DNA from: CAYMAZ01 sp964428185
GTDB lineage: Bacteria; Bacteroidota; Bacteroidia; Bacteroidales; DTU049
Direction of reading: 5' to 3'
NCBI GenBank assembly: GCA_964428185.1
Contig: CAYRXH010000031.1
Location: forward strand, 1 to 27,829
DNA: 27,829 nt
Every line of letters starts with the position of its first letter. Within the stretch, counting starts at the first letter, position 1. The notes under the pieces were generated by a model. The model had not been told where the DNA came from and searched no databases. It was given only the letters and a program-made list of their open reading frames with translations. Below, in pieces: positions 8,097-15,583 of this stretch. A program made the translations under genes and the position numbers.

Positions 8097-8747
8097 CTAA
8101 ACAAACATACCGTCTTTCATTTCAAGACTGCGATCTGCAATTGCAGCAAGTTCAGGATTATGTGTAATAATAACAATAGTTTGTTTCATATCATCCCTCA
8201 GTCTGAGAAATAACTGATGTAATTCCCCTGCATTTTTTGAATCCAGATTGCCGGATGGTTCATCGGCAAGAATTACCTTTGGAGAATTGATCAATGCTCT
8301 TGCAACTGCAACTCTTTGCTGCTCTCCTCCTGACATTTGACCGGGACGATGTGTGCTTCTTTCAGCCACACCGAGATAATCCAGAAGATACATTGATTTC
8401 TCCCTGATTTCTTTGCGTGATGCACCACCGATAAGTGCCGGTAACATAACATTTTCAAGTGCTGTGAATTCAGGGAGCAAATGATGAAATTGAAAAATAA
8501 ACCCCACATCCGAATTCCGGAATGCTGATTTCTGACGATCATTCATTGAAAATACATCTTTTCCTTCATAGTAAACTTTTCCTGAGTCTGGTTTCTCAAG
8601 CGTCCCCAAGATATGAAGAAATGTGGTCTTTCCAGCACCTGAAGCACCTACGATTGAAATGATTTCAGCAGCCTGAATTTCAAGGGAAATATTTCTTAGA
8701 ACCTGGAGCTTTCCGAACGACTTTTCAATATTCTGTGCTGAAATCAT
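8097..8747 (-). CDS. lolD: LolD-type ABC transporter ATP-binding protein
   Basis: This 216-aa ATPase belongs to the LolD/MacB group of ABC proteins that drive release of lipoproteins or export across the inner membrane. Visible motifs are Walker A GASGAGKTT (34-42), Q-loop Q86 in FIFQFHHLLPEF (a hallmark of LolD), signature MSGGEQQ (138-144), Walker B VILADEP (158-164) and the switch histidine in IITHNPEL. No LolC/E permease gene is adjacent, so the partner is encoded elsewhere. It overlaps the upstream lipoprotein gene by 4 nt (ATGA), a sign of translational coupling. A MacB-type role cannot be excluded from sequence alone. Confidence 0.9.
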   Translation of the reverse strand: MISAQNIEKSFGKLQVLRNISLEIQAAEIISIVGASGAGKTTFLHILGTLEKPDSGKVYYEGKDVFSMNDRQKSAFRNSDVGFIFQFHHLLPEFTALENVMLPALIGGASRKEIREKSMYLLDYLGVAERSTHRPGQMSGGEQQRVAVARALINSPKVILADEPSGNLDSKNAGELHQLFLRLRDDMKQTIVIITHNPELAAIADRSLEMKDGMFV

Positions 8748-9235
8748 TGGTTCATTTTTTTCAGTTCATACTTGGTTTTGGATTCATTCCCCTCAACAGT
8801 CTCCCTTATTATGATCTGCATTGACTGAGCTTTGTTGTTTTTATAGGTTACTGTACGGCCGCTGGAAGAATCTCTGAATGTAAAACTTCCTCTGCATAAA
8901 CGAATAAGCACCATAGGCTCAGATGTTTCTATTTGAACTTGGCCTGTTTCAGACTTCATTACCATGGTTCTTTTGGGTCCTGACTGAATGAAAAGACGTT
9001 CAATATATAATGTATCTCGACCCGTAGCAATATAGCTGATCCCGTAAAATCCAGTTTCCCCCTGATATTTCCAGCTCTCAGAGATTGTAATACCCTGATC
9101 GGTTGATGACCAAGTCCCGTCAATCCATTTCATTCTCTCGAACTGCGAGGGTTTAAAATAACCCGGTTTGCAAGAACCCAACAGAATAGCAGAAAAAACG
9201 GAGATCAGAAAAATGAAAATTGTATTCCTTGTCAT
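8744..9235 (-). CDS. Lipoprotein of the DUF6265 type
   Basis: This 163-aa secreted lipoprotein has a hydrophobic leader ending in the lipobox LLGSC (C22). The mature part opens with 'MKWIDGTWSSTDQGITISESWKY', the WxxGxW...E.W pattern of DUF6265, and looks like an all-beta calycin-like barrel with repeated ERLFI, VMVL and TVTYK strands. The function of the family is unknown. It overlaps lolD by 4 nt, so a lipoprotein is translated together with the lipoprotein-release ATPase, though that need not mean a functional link. A near-consensus -7 box (CATCTTTG on the minus strand at 9265-9272) lies upstream without a clear -33 element. Confidence 0.8.
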   Translation of the reverse strand: MTRNTIFIFLISVFSAILLGSCKPGYFKPSQFERMKWIDGTWSSTDQGITISESWKYQGETGFYGISYIATGRDTLYIERLFIQSGPKRTMVMKSETGQVQIETSEPMVLIRLCRGSFTFRDSSSGRTVTYKNNKAQSMQIIIRETVEGNESKTKYELKKMNQ

Positions 9236-9362
9236 GTGTAATCAGTGTCAAGTCAATTGTTATGCAAAGATGATAAAAAAAAATGAATGATGCAGATTTT
9301 CAAATTCTGTTTCCTCAGGAATTGTTCGTTTTTTTTTAATATTGCATGTTTATTGAGAAATC

Positions 9363-9833
9363 ATGATCAAAATTGAAATTCCCGGCAAAGGAATATTTGA
9401 AATCCAACATCTTTTGCTGGATTATAATGGTACTATCGCAAGTGACGGCAAGCTGATTCAGGGACTTGAAGATGTTTTGTATCAAATGGCAACTGTCATT
9501 TCAGTACATGTGATTACAGCCGATACTTTCGGGACATGCCTTTCAAACCTCAACGGACTTCCTCTAACCATCAAAATAATCGGATCATCACGACAGGATA
9601 TCCAGAAACTGGATTATCTTAACAAAATTGGAGCAAAACATACTGTTTGCGTTGGAAACGGATTCAATGATCATTTGATGTTGAAGAACTCAGCAATCGG
9701 GATTCTTGTTATCAATACAGAAGGTGCCTCTGCCACTGCACTGGCAAATGCCGATATTGTCTGCCGAAGCTCAAAAGAAGCACTTGAACTTCTCTTAAAT
9801 CCTCAACGCATTACTGCAACTCTACGTAATTGA
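9363..9833 (+). CDS. Stand-alone P-type-ATPase-like HAD protein
   Basis: This 156-aa cytoplasmic HAD-superfamily protein matches the 'soluble P-type ATPase' group (COG4087). Motif I is LLLDYNGT with the nucleophile D20 and N22 in place of the second aspartate of phosphatases, as in P-type ATPases (DKTGT). Motif II is the T at ITAD, motif III the lysine in QKLDYL, and motif IV GNGFND (98-103), which corresponds to the GDGxND hinge of P-type pumps. It has no membrane segments and no nucleotide-binding N-domain insert. The role is unknown; phosphatase or phosphoryl-transfer activity is inferred only from the fold. A weak -7-like TAATATTG (9337-9344) precedes it, and the thioesterase gene follows after 14 nt. 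Confidence 0.82.
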   Translation: MIKIEIPGKGIFEIQHLLLDYNGTIASDGKLIQGLEDVLYQMATVISVHVITADTFGTCLSNLNGLPLTIKIIGSSRQDIQKLDYLNKIGAKHTVCVGNGFNDHLMLKNSAIGILVINTEGASATALANADIVCRSSKEALELLLNPQRITATLRN

Positions 9834-9847
9834 AAACATAAATATCT

Positions 9848-10321
9848 ATGCAAAAAAAAATCCGCAATCCCTATCAGCAACTTGAAGGATACAACTGTTT
9901 CGGTTGTTCATCAGAAAACCGATTCGGACTTAAGATGAATTTTGCAGAAGATGAAGATGGAATTTCCTGTCTCTGGGATCCTGAAGACCGGTTTCAGGGA
10001 TGGATAGGTGTTCTTCACGGAGGGATTCAGGCCACATTGCTTGATGAAATTGCCAGCTGGGTGGTGTTTGTCAAACTAGGCAAATCAGGTGTTACATCCG
10101 AACTGAAAGTCAGATACAAAAAAGCAGTCAGAATGGACAAAAAGCCATTGAAAATAAAAGGCATCATGCGTGAAATGCAACGCAATATTGCAGTCATTGA
10201 CACCTATCTATATGATTCTGAAGGGGTTTTGTGTGCTCAGGGAGAATGCAAATACTTCACTTTTTCTGATGACGTAGCAAAAAAGGATTACTTTTATCCC
10301 GGGCAGGAAGCTTTTTATTAA
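9848..10321 (+). CDS. PaaI-type hotdog thioesterase
   Basis: This 157-aa single hotdog-fold protein belongs to the PaaI/YigI-like acyl-CoA thioesterases. The helix motif VLHGGIQATLLDEIASW carries HGG at 57-59 and D66, the expected active-site region. The N-terminal NCFGCSSEN...GLKM segment is common in this subgroup and could be a zinc-like or structural knuckle. The acyl substrate is not predictable. It lies 14 nt after the HAD gene, so the two are probably co-transcribed, but I see no biochemical reason for the pairing. Confidence 0.88.
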   Translation: MQKKIRNPYQQLEGYNCFGCSSENRFGLKMNFAEDEDGISCLWDPEDRFQGWIGVLHGGIQATLLDEIASWVVFVKLGKSGVTSELKVRYKKAVRMDKKPLKIKGIMREMQRNIAVIDTYLYDSEGVLCAQGECKYFTFSDDVAKKDYFYPGQEAFY

Positions 10322-10336
10322 TCCCAATTTCAGAAC

Positions 10337-10468
10337 TTATTCCTTCGACTTCCCATAGGCTTCCTTCTTAGCTTTTTTCATCAGATATTTAAAATACTTG
10401 TCTTTTTTCTTCAGACGATTCAGATGTTTTTTTAACAATCTGAATATATGCATTGTCATTTTCTTCAT
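10337..10468 (-). CDS. Possible 43-aa lysine-rich small protein
   Basis: This short ORF runs from an ATG at 10468 to a TAA at 10337 and encodes 43 residues, beginning MKKMTMHIFRLL and ending KEAYGKSKE. More than a third of the residues are lysine, arginine or histidine, and heptad-like leucine spacing suggests one basic amphipathic helix. An in-frame TGA three codons upstream fixes the frame start. No -7 box is visible; it lies 57 nt downstream of the TPR pseudogene on the same strand. Similar short basic ORFs occur in Bacteroidota genomes, but low-complexity AT-rich DNA can also give such a frame, so this is tentative. Confidence 0.35.
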   Translation of the reverse strand: MKKMTMHIFRLLKKHLNRLKKKDKYFKYLMKKAKKEAYGKSKE

Positions 10469-10525
10469 AATATCTCATAAAAAAAGATAATAGGATTTAA
10501 AAGAGTAGCAATAAAGCCCGCGTCT

Positions 10526-11046
10526 CTAATATAATTTTCCAGCAAGCAGGTATGCTTCAGTATTATACGGGTTGATTTCCGAAATCATTTCGGCACCTTC
10601 AAGGGTTTCAATATGCTTATTATTAAGCAAATAAGCCATTGATCGAAGCAACAGATAATCCTGGTTCCCTGTAGCCATGACAAGAGCCGTATTTAGGGTA
10701 CTGATACAATCAGTATATGCTTTTTTTTATATTAAATCAGACCCGAGTTGTAATACAATGAATGATCAACCGGGTCTAGTTCGATGGCTTGCTTCATGTC
10801 TCGGAAAGCATATTCATAATCATTCACATTTGAATATTGAATTGCACGGGAAGCCAGAAGTTGGGTGTTGTTTATATCTTCATCAAGCCTGCGGTTCAAG
10901 TCGGCAATAATTTCATAGGGATTTTCATCTTTTGGAGGATTGGGGTACAATACAGACAATGTTGTTACTGTATCCTGGGCAAAATTTGAGATCCATACAC
11001 AACAACAAAACATCAGAAAAAAAAACCGCCGTAACCAGTCGGTCAT
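10526..11046 (-). pseudogene. Broken TPR-repeat exported protein
   Basis: The first frame (11046 to 10732, 104 aa) encodes a signal peptide (ending SNFAQ) and a TPR unit (LLASRAIQYSNVNDYEYAFRDMKQAIELDP, then SLYYNSGLI) that stops at TAA just where the next TPR helix should begin. A second frame (10720 to 10526, 64 aa, AYTDCISTLNTALVMATGN...) continues the same TPR pattern to a natural TAG. Between them lies 14 nt containing A8 on the minus strand. Joining them needs both reversal of the nonsense codon (for example TAT to TAA) and one added base (A9 to A8). Two lesions argue for real decay over one sequencing slip. The intact product would be about 173 aa and probably periplasmic. Confidence 0.75.
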
Positions 11047-11187
11047 CCTTTTCTATTAGGGTAAATATTTTATACATCGAAAAGCATGTAAATTATAAAT
11101 TTGGGTCTGAAAATCCAAATAATTCTTTGATTCATAATAAATTGACTGTTTTTTTACAAATTTTATGGTTAAAATATCAATCTGCCT

Positions 11188-11195
11188 TATCTTTG
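11188..11195 (+). promoter_or_regulatory. Putative -7 box (TATCTTTG) for guaA
   Basis: TATCTTTG matches TAnnTTTG exactly and lies 17 nt upstream of the ATG at 11213. No TTG is found at the ideal spacing (only TTATGG nearby). Another -7-like TAAATTTG stands at 11096-11103. If the first is used, the upstream in-frame ATG at 11165 lies outside the transcript. Confidence 0.45.
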
Positions 11196-11212
11196 CAACA
11201 CAATATGCCATT

Positions 11213-12736
11213 ATGGAAATGATTCAAATTTATGATTTTGGTTCACAATATACACAGCTGATAGCCAGAAAGGTGCGGGAACTGAATGTGTTTTGCGAGA
11301 TTCTTCCCTTTTATGAGTTCCCCATGCTTAATGATCAGGTGAAGGGTGTAATTCTTTCGGGCAGTCCATATTCTGTTCTGGATGAAGGATCACCGTCTAT
11401 TGATTTTTCTGGGGTACTCGGAAAGATTCCTCTAATTGGCGTTTGTTATGGAGCTCAACTATATGCTCATCTTCAAGGCGGCAATGTATCCCGGTCGATT
11501 GCCCGGGAATATGGTAGGGCCAACCTGACAAGTGTCATGTCTCACCCTCTGCTCCGGAATATCCCTTTGGGCACGCAAGTATGGATGTCCCATGGTGATG
11601 CCATCGATGAACTCCCCGAAGGTAGCAAAGTGATTTGCAGCACAAATGACATTCCTGTTGCAGGTTATGCCGATGACTCCCTGAAATTTTTCGGTTTACA
11701 ATTTCATCCCGAAGTGTATCACACTCAGCACGGGCAAGAAATACTCCATAATTTTGTAGTTGATATATGCGGACTTTCACAGTCATGGACTCCTGAATCA
11801 TTTGTTGAAACAACAGTTTCCCAGCTTGCCCGGCAATTGTCAGGTCAAAGGGTTCTTATCGGTCTCTCAGGCGGTGTTGATTCAACAGTAGCGGCCATGT
11901 TGCTTCATAAAGCCATTGGAAAGGATCTGTATTGTGTATTTGTTGATAACGGATTGCTGAGAAAAGACGAATTTAATCTGGTGCTCAGGTCGTATGAAGG
12001 GATGGGGCTGAATGTCATCGGAGTACAAGCTGAACATGAATTTCTTGACGCATTGAAAGGAGTGTTCGAACCCGAATCAAAACGCAAAATCATAGGAACT
12101 AAGTTTATCGATATTTTCGAAAGGGAAGCAAAAAAGATTGATGGAATAGAATTTCTTGCACAGGGCACAATCTATCCTGATGTCATAGAATCTGTTCCAG
12201 TGAAAGGACCTTCAGCAACCATAAAATCACATCACAATGTTGGCGGGCTCCCCGAAAAAATGAATCTGAAAGTTGTGGAACCATTACGTTTTCTTTTCAA
12301 AGACGAGGTGAGAAAAGTAGGGGCAGCGCTCAAAATTCCAGAGTTCATACTTAACAGACACCCTTTTCCGGGTCCGGGCCTTGCCATAAGGGTCATCAGT
12401 GATCTTACAAAAGAAAAACTGGACATGCTTCGAGAAGCTGATCATATTTTCATTGAAGGACTAAAATCTCATGGTCTGTATGATAAAGTCTGGCAGGCAT
12501 TTGTTGTATTGCTGCCTGTTCAGTCTGTCGGAGTGATGGGTGATGAACGAACCTATGAAAATGTTGTTGCATTGCGTGCTGTCGGTTCAACAGACGGAAT
12601 GACTGCAGACTGGAGCCATCTGCCCCATGAATTTCTGGCAAAAATTTCAAATGATATTATCAATAAAATTCGTGGCATCAATCGTGTAGTGTATGATATC
12701 AGTTCCAAACCACCCGCAACTATTGAATGGGAATAA
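11213..12736 (+). CDS. guaA: GMP synthase (glutamine-hydrolysing)
   Basis: GuaA converts XMP, ATP and glutamine to GMP in the cytoplasm, the last step of guanine nucleotide synthesis. From this start it is 507 aa, the usual length. The class I glutamine amidotransferase domain has C78 in GVCYGAQL and H165/E167 in LQFHPEV. The ATP pyrophosphatase domain has the P-loop GLSGGVDS (217-224). The C-terminal dimerisation domain is complete (HPFPGPGLAIRVI, then LRAVGSTDGMTADW and the terminal KPPATIEWE). An ATG at 11165 would add 16 residues that do not resemble GuaA and would begin before the predicted -7 box; I chose 11213 (11219 is equally possible). The LysM gene follows after 12 nt. Confidence 0.96.
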   Translation: MEMIQIYDFGSQYTQLIARKVRELNVFCEILPFYEFPMLNDQVKGVILSGSPYSVLDEGSPSIDFSGVLGKIPLIGVCYGAQLYAHLQGGNVSRSIAREYGRANLTSVMSHPLLRNIPLGTQVWMSHGDAIDELPEGSKVICSTNDIPVAGYADDSLKFFGLQFHPEVYHTQHGQEILHNFVVDICGLSQSWTPESFVETTVSQLARQLSGQRVLIGLSGGVDSTVAAMLLHKAIGKDLYCVFVDNGLLRKDEFNLVLRSYEGMGLNVIGVQAEHEFLDALKGVFEPESKRKIIGTKFIDIFEREAKKIDGIEFLAQGTIYPDVIESVPVKGPSATIKSHHNVGGLPEKMNLKVVEPLRFLFKDEVRKVGAALKIPEFILNRHPFPGPGLAIRVISDLTKEKLDMLREADHIFIEGLKSHGLYDKVWQAFVVLLPVQSVGVMGDERTYENVVALRAVGSTDGMTADWSHLPHEFLAKISNDIINKIRGINRVVYDISSKPPATIEWE

Positions 12737-12748
12737 AACCAAAGTACT

Positions 12749-14587
12749 ATGAAAAATCTTACCGGGATTTTCTTTCTGTTGTTTTTTTCAGTGGTTTCAT
12801 TTGCCCAGATTGAAATATCAAAAGAAACAGAATTATATAACGGCAAACTTTATTACATCCACCTGATTAAACCCGGACAAACTGTATATTCCATTGCCAA
12901 AGCATATCAGGTGAGTACTGATGATATTTTTGAAGCCAATTCTTTTGCCCAGAACGGTATCCAGCCTGGTCAGTATCTGAAAATTCCGGTGAAAAACCCC
13001 GAATTGATTTCAGAGGATAACAATGTGCAGGAAACACCTCTCCCAACCGACACCATTTTTCTTCTGACATACGTTGCAGACAATGACATCTTGGTTTCAC
13101 AACTCACTGAACAGTTCAGGTTTAGTCCTTCAGAATTTCTCGGGTACAATCCGGAGTTTAAAAATCAGAAAATTATCAGAAAAAATGAGATTCTCAAACT
13201 CCCCGTCAGATCTTCTGATATACTCATTGAATATCTTCTTCAAAAACCCCATGCTCAGGTAATAATTCTTCTCTATCACTCTGTAAAAAAGGGGGAAACA
13301 TTGTTTTCAATCGGGCGGGAATATGGTTGTGCTGTCAGTGAACTTATGTTTTTCAATCCGGGACTTGCCGAGCATCTGAAAGAAGGACAACAGATTCGTG
13401 TTCCTTCAAAGGATATTTTTTCCGTGAAGCAAATTACAGAAAAAATTCCTACACCAGATTGCATGGTAATTAGCAAAAAAGCCCACTATAATGTTGCTTT
13501 GCTCGTTCCCTTTTACCTGGAAAAAGCCGGAAATATTGTTATTGATTCGGACCCAAGGAAAAATGTGAACAAAAACTTCCAGTCTTTCGAATATATTCAG
13601 TTCTATGAAGGATTTCTTTTGGCAATGAATACCATTGATATGAACCAGGCTACAATAGATCTGAAGGTTTACGACATTACCGAAGGAAATAAAAAAATTC
13701 AGAATCTGATTAGCCGAGGTGTTTTGGATGTGGATTTGATTATCGGCCCGTTTCATAAAGAACCTCTGGAAATTCTCAGTGAGTGGTCAAAAGATAAAAA
13801 TGTCAGAATTCTCGATCTGTACCTCCCTGACGAAATTGATTATACCCTTGAAAACCAGAATATCCTAAGAGCTATCCCCTCTGTTACTATGCAGCTCAAA
13901 GGCTTGCTCAGTTATATCAATGAGTTTATCCCTGAAAAAAATGTCATCTTTGTCTATTCTGAAAACAATCAAAATGAAAGTCTGCTGATTGAGAAGGTCA
14001 GAGAACTGAATACTTTGAATCCTGCTTTTGAAATTCATTTTCTTCCATACAATTCATACGGTATCAGCGGACTTGTTAAACAACTTTCCCACGACACACA
14101 GAATATCATCGTAAGCTTCACTAACAACGAGGTATTCCTTAATAATTTTTCCAGACTGCTTTTTGATAATGCCGAAAAATATCCCATTACTCTTTTTGGA
14201 ATTCCCAGCTGGCTTAAGTTTGAAAGCATTGAATACCGTTATCTGAATCACTTCAACACTCATTTTTTTTCATCACATTTCGTGGATTATACAGACCCAA
14301 AGGTGATTGAATTCATTAAACAGTTTCAGGAAACCTATCTCACTGATCCCAACAGACTTGCATTTTTGGGTAATGATGTGGCTACCTGGACTCTGGGTGC
14401 ACTGACAACATACGGAACAGATTTTATATACTGCACAGAGAAGTATCAGCCTGCCCTGCTATCTACAAAATTTGTTTTTGAGAGGACACGGGAAAACGGG
14501 CAGTTACAAAATATGAATGTGTGCATCTATGAAATCATTGAATATCAGTTGTTTGACTCTAAAAAGGTAATTAAAAAAGAAGAATAA
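12749..14587 (+). CDS. LysM-domain protein fused to a periplasmic-binding-protein-like domain
   Basis: This 612-aa exported protein has a signal peptide (residues 1-20, ending VSFAQ). LysM domains are at about 36-81 (HLIKPGQTVYSIAKAY...LKIPV) and 174-219 (HSVKKGETLFSIGREYG...IRVPS), with a degenerate one at about 103-153. From about 246 on it resembles a type 1 periplasmic binding protein: YNVALLVPFYL opens the fold, and YEGFLLAMNTID, LIIGPFHKEPL and FLGNDVATW are typical strands and helices. Family knowledge suggests the LysM units bind peptidoglycan while the second half binds a small ligand or a partner enzyme, as LpoA does with PBP1a. That role is inference. It follows guaA by 12 nt and is convergent with the inositol-phosphatase gene. 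Confidence 0.85.
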   Translation: MKNLTGIFFLLFFSVVSFAQIEISKETELYNGKLYYIHLIKPGQTVYSIAKAYQVSTDDIFEANSFAQNGIQPGQYLKIPVKNPELISEDNNVQETPLPTDTIFLLTYVADNDILVSQLTEQFRFSPSEFLGYNPEFKNQKIIRKNEILKLPVRSSDILIEYLLQKPHAQVIILLYHSVKKGETLFSIGREYGCAVSELMFFNPGLAEHLKEGQQIRVPSKDIFSVKQITEKIPTPDCMVISKKAHYNVALLVPFYLEKAGNIVIDSDPRKNVNKNFQSFEYIQFYEGFLLAMNTIDMNQATIDLKVYDITEGNKKIQNLISRGVLDVDLIIGPFHKEPLEILSEWSKDKNVRILDLYLPDEIDYTLENQNILRAIPSVTMQLKGLLSYINEFIPEKNVIFVYSENNQNESLLIEKVRELNTLNPAFEIHFLPYNSYGISGLVKQLSHDTQNIIVSFTNNEVFLNNFSRLLFDNAEKYPITLFGIPSWLKFESIEYRYLNHFNTHFFSSHFVDYTDPKVIEFIKQFQETYLTDPNRLAFLGNDVATWTLGALTTYGTDFIYCTEKYQPALLSTKFVFERTRENGQLQNMNVCIYEIIEYQLFDSKKVIKKEE

Positions 14588-14600
14588 CTTTTTTATTTCT

Positions 14601-15410
14601 CTATCCCCGTTTTCCATTAAAGAAAAATTCATTCAGATGAACAACCAGTTCTTCGTGGATGAATGAATTTGAAGCAATCAATTCCTTTCCAAAAAGAAAT
14701 CCCTCCAGGCTATTTTTAAAATCGGTAACCAATCCTCCTGCTTCATTGACAATGCAAGCACCTGCAGCAATATCCCATGGTCGAAGTCCATATTCGTAAA
14801 AAGCATCAAAGCGACCACACGCAACCCAGGCCATATCCAGAGCAGCCGAACCAAGCCTTCGTATACCACGGGTTTCCTTCACTGTGAATTTCAAAAATTC
14901 CATAAATCCATCAAGATAGCTGTAATCATAATAAGGGAACCCCGTTGCAAGCAAGGAGTCATTCAAGCTGTCAGTTACCGAAACCCTTATGCTCTGTTCG
15001 TTAAGCCATGCACCACCACCCTTCCATGCGTAAAAACATTCATCAAGGTTGGGCTCATAAATAACACCCACAACAGGAAAAGCATTGTGCATCAATGCAA
15101 TACTCACCGTAAACAGTGGTAAGTGATGAATAAAATTTGTCGTTCCGTCGAGAGGATCAATGATCCATGTCAGTTCATCAATACGGGCATCTCCTGAACT
15201 TTCTTCGGCCAGGAATGAAGATTGAGGAAGCAAATTCCTCAAATCCTCAATGATCATCTTTTCCGATGCTTTATCAACTCTCGTTACGAAATCATGTAGC
15301 CCTTTGGTCTGAATATCACTCTGGTTCACCAATTTGTTTTGTCCAAGCATATACTTTCCCGCCTTCCGGGCAATGGAAACAGTTTGTTCACACAAATACT
15401 GATAATTCAT
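14601..15410 (-). CDS. Inositol monophosphatase family protein
   Basis: This 269-aa Mg-dependent phosphatase of the IMPase/SuhB/CysQ family has the metal-binding motifs in place: E69 in FLAEES, DPLDGT at 85-90 and D213 in RPWDIAAGACIVNEAGG. It probably hydrolyses inositol-1-phosphate or a related phosphate ester in the cytoplasm; an rRNA-maturation role like that of SuhB cannot be judged. I chose MNYQYLCEQ at 15410. An in-frame start at 15446 adds 12 residues (MTRYYYFYRKTK) unlike family N-termini. Its 3' end lies 13 nt from the convergent LysM gene, and its 5' end diverges from the DUF349 gene. Confidence 0.93.
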   Translation of the reverse strand: MNYQYLCEQTVSIARKAGKYMLGQNKLVNQSDIQTKGLHDFVTRVDKASEKMIIEDLRNLLPQSSFLAEESSGDARIDELTWIIDPLDGTTNFIHHLPLFTVSIALMHNAFPVVGVIYEPNLDECFYAWKGGGAWLNEQSIRVSVTDSLNDSLLATGFPYYDYSYLDGFMEFLKFTVKETRGIRRLGSAALDMAWVACGRFDAFYEYGLRPWDIAAGACIVNEAGGLVTDFKNSLEGFLFGKELIASNSFIHEELVVHLNEFFFNGKRG

Positions 15411-15517
15411 TTTCGTTTTTCTGTAAAAGTAATAATATCTGGTCACTCAGTTGTGAGAAATTGACAGGAATTGCAGGGCACAACTCCGGCAGATTCAATA
15501 CAAAGAGGAAAAAGTCA

Positions 15518-15547
15518 TTGCAGGTATTGCTATTCTTTGTATTTTTG
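15518..15547 (+). promoter_or_regulatory. Promoter of the DUF349 gene (TTG-N19-TATTTTTG)
   Basis: TTG at 15518-15520 is followed after 19 nt by TATTTTTG at 15540-15547. The spacing and both boxes fit the Bacteroidota consensus, and the ATG at 15584 lies 36 nt downstream. Confidence 0.7.
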
Positions 15548-15583
15548 TTGCATTGATGATACGAACGAATTGAACAATGTGAC

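Noticed and set aside
11165..11212. Upstream ATG extending GuaA by 16 residues
   Set aside because: The added residues are hydrophobic and unlike GuaA N-termini, and the -7 box at 11188 lies inside the extension.
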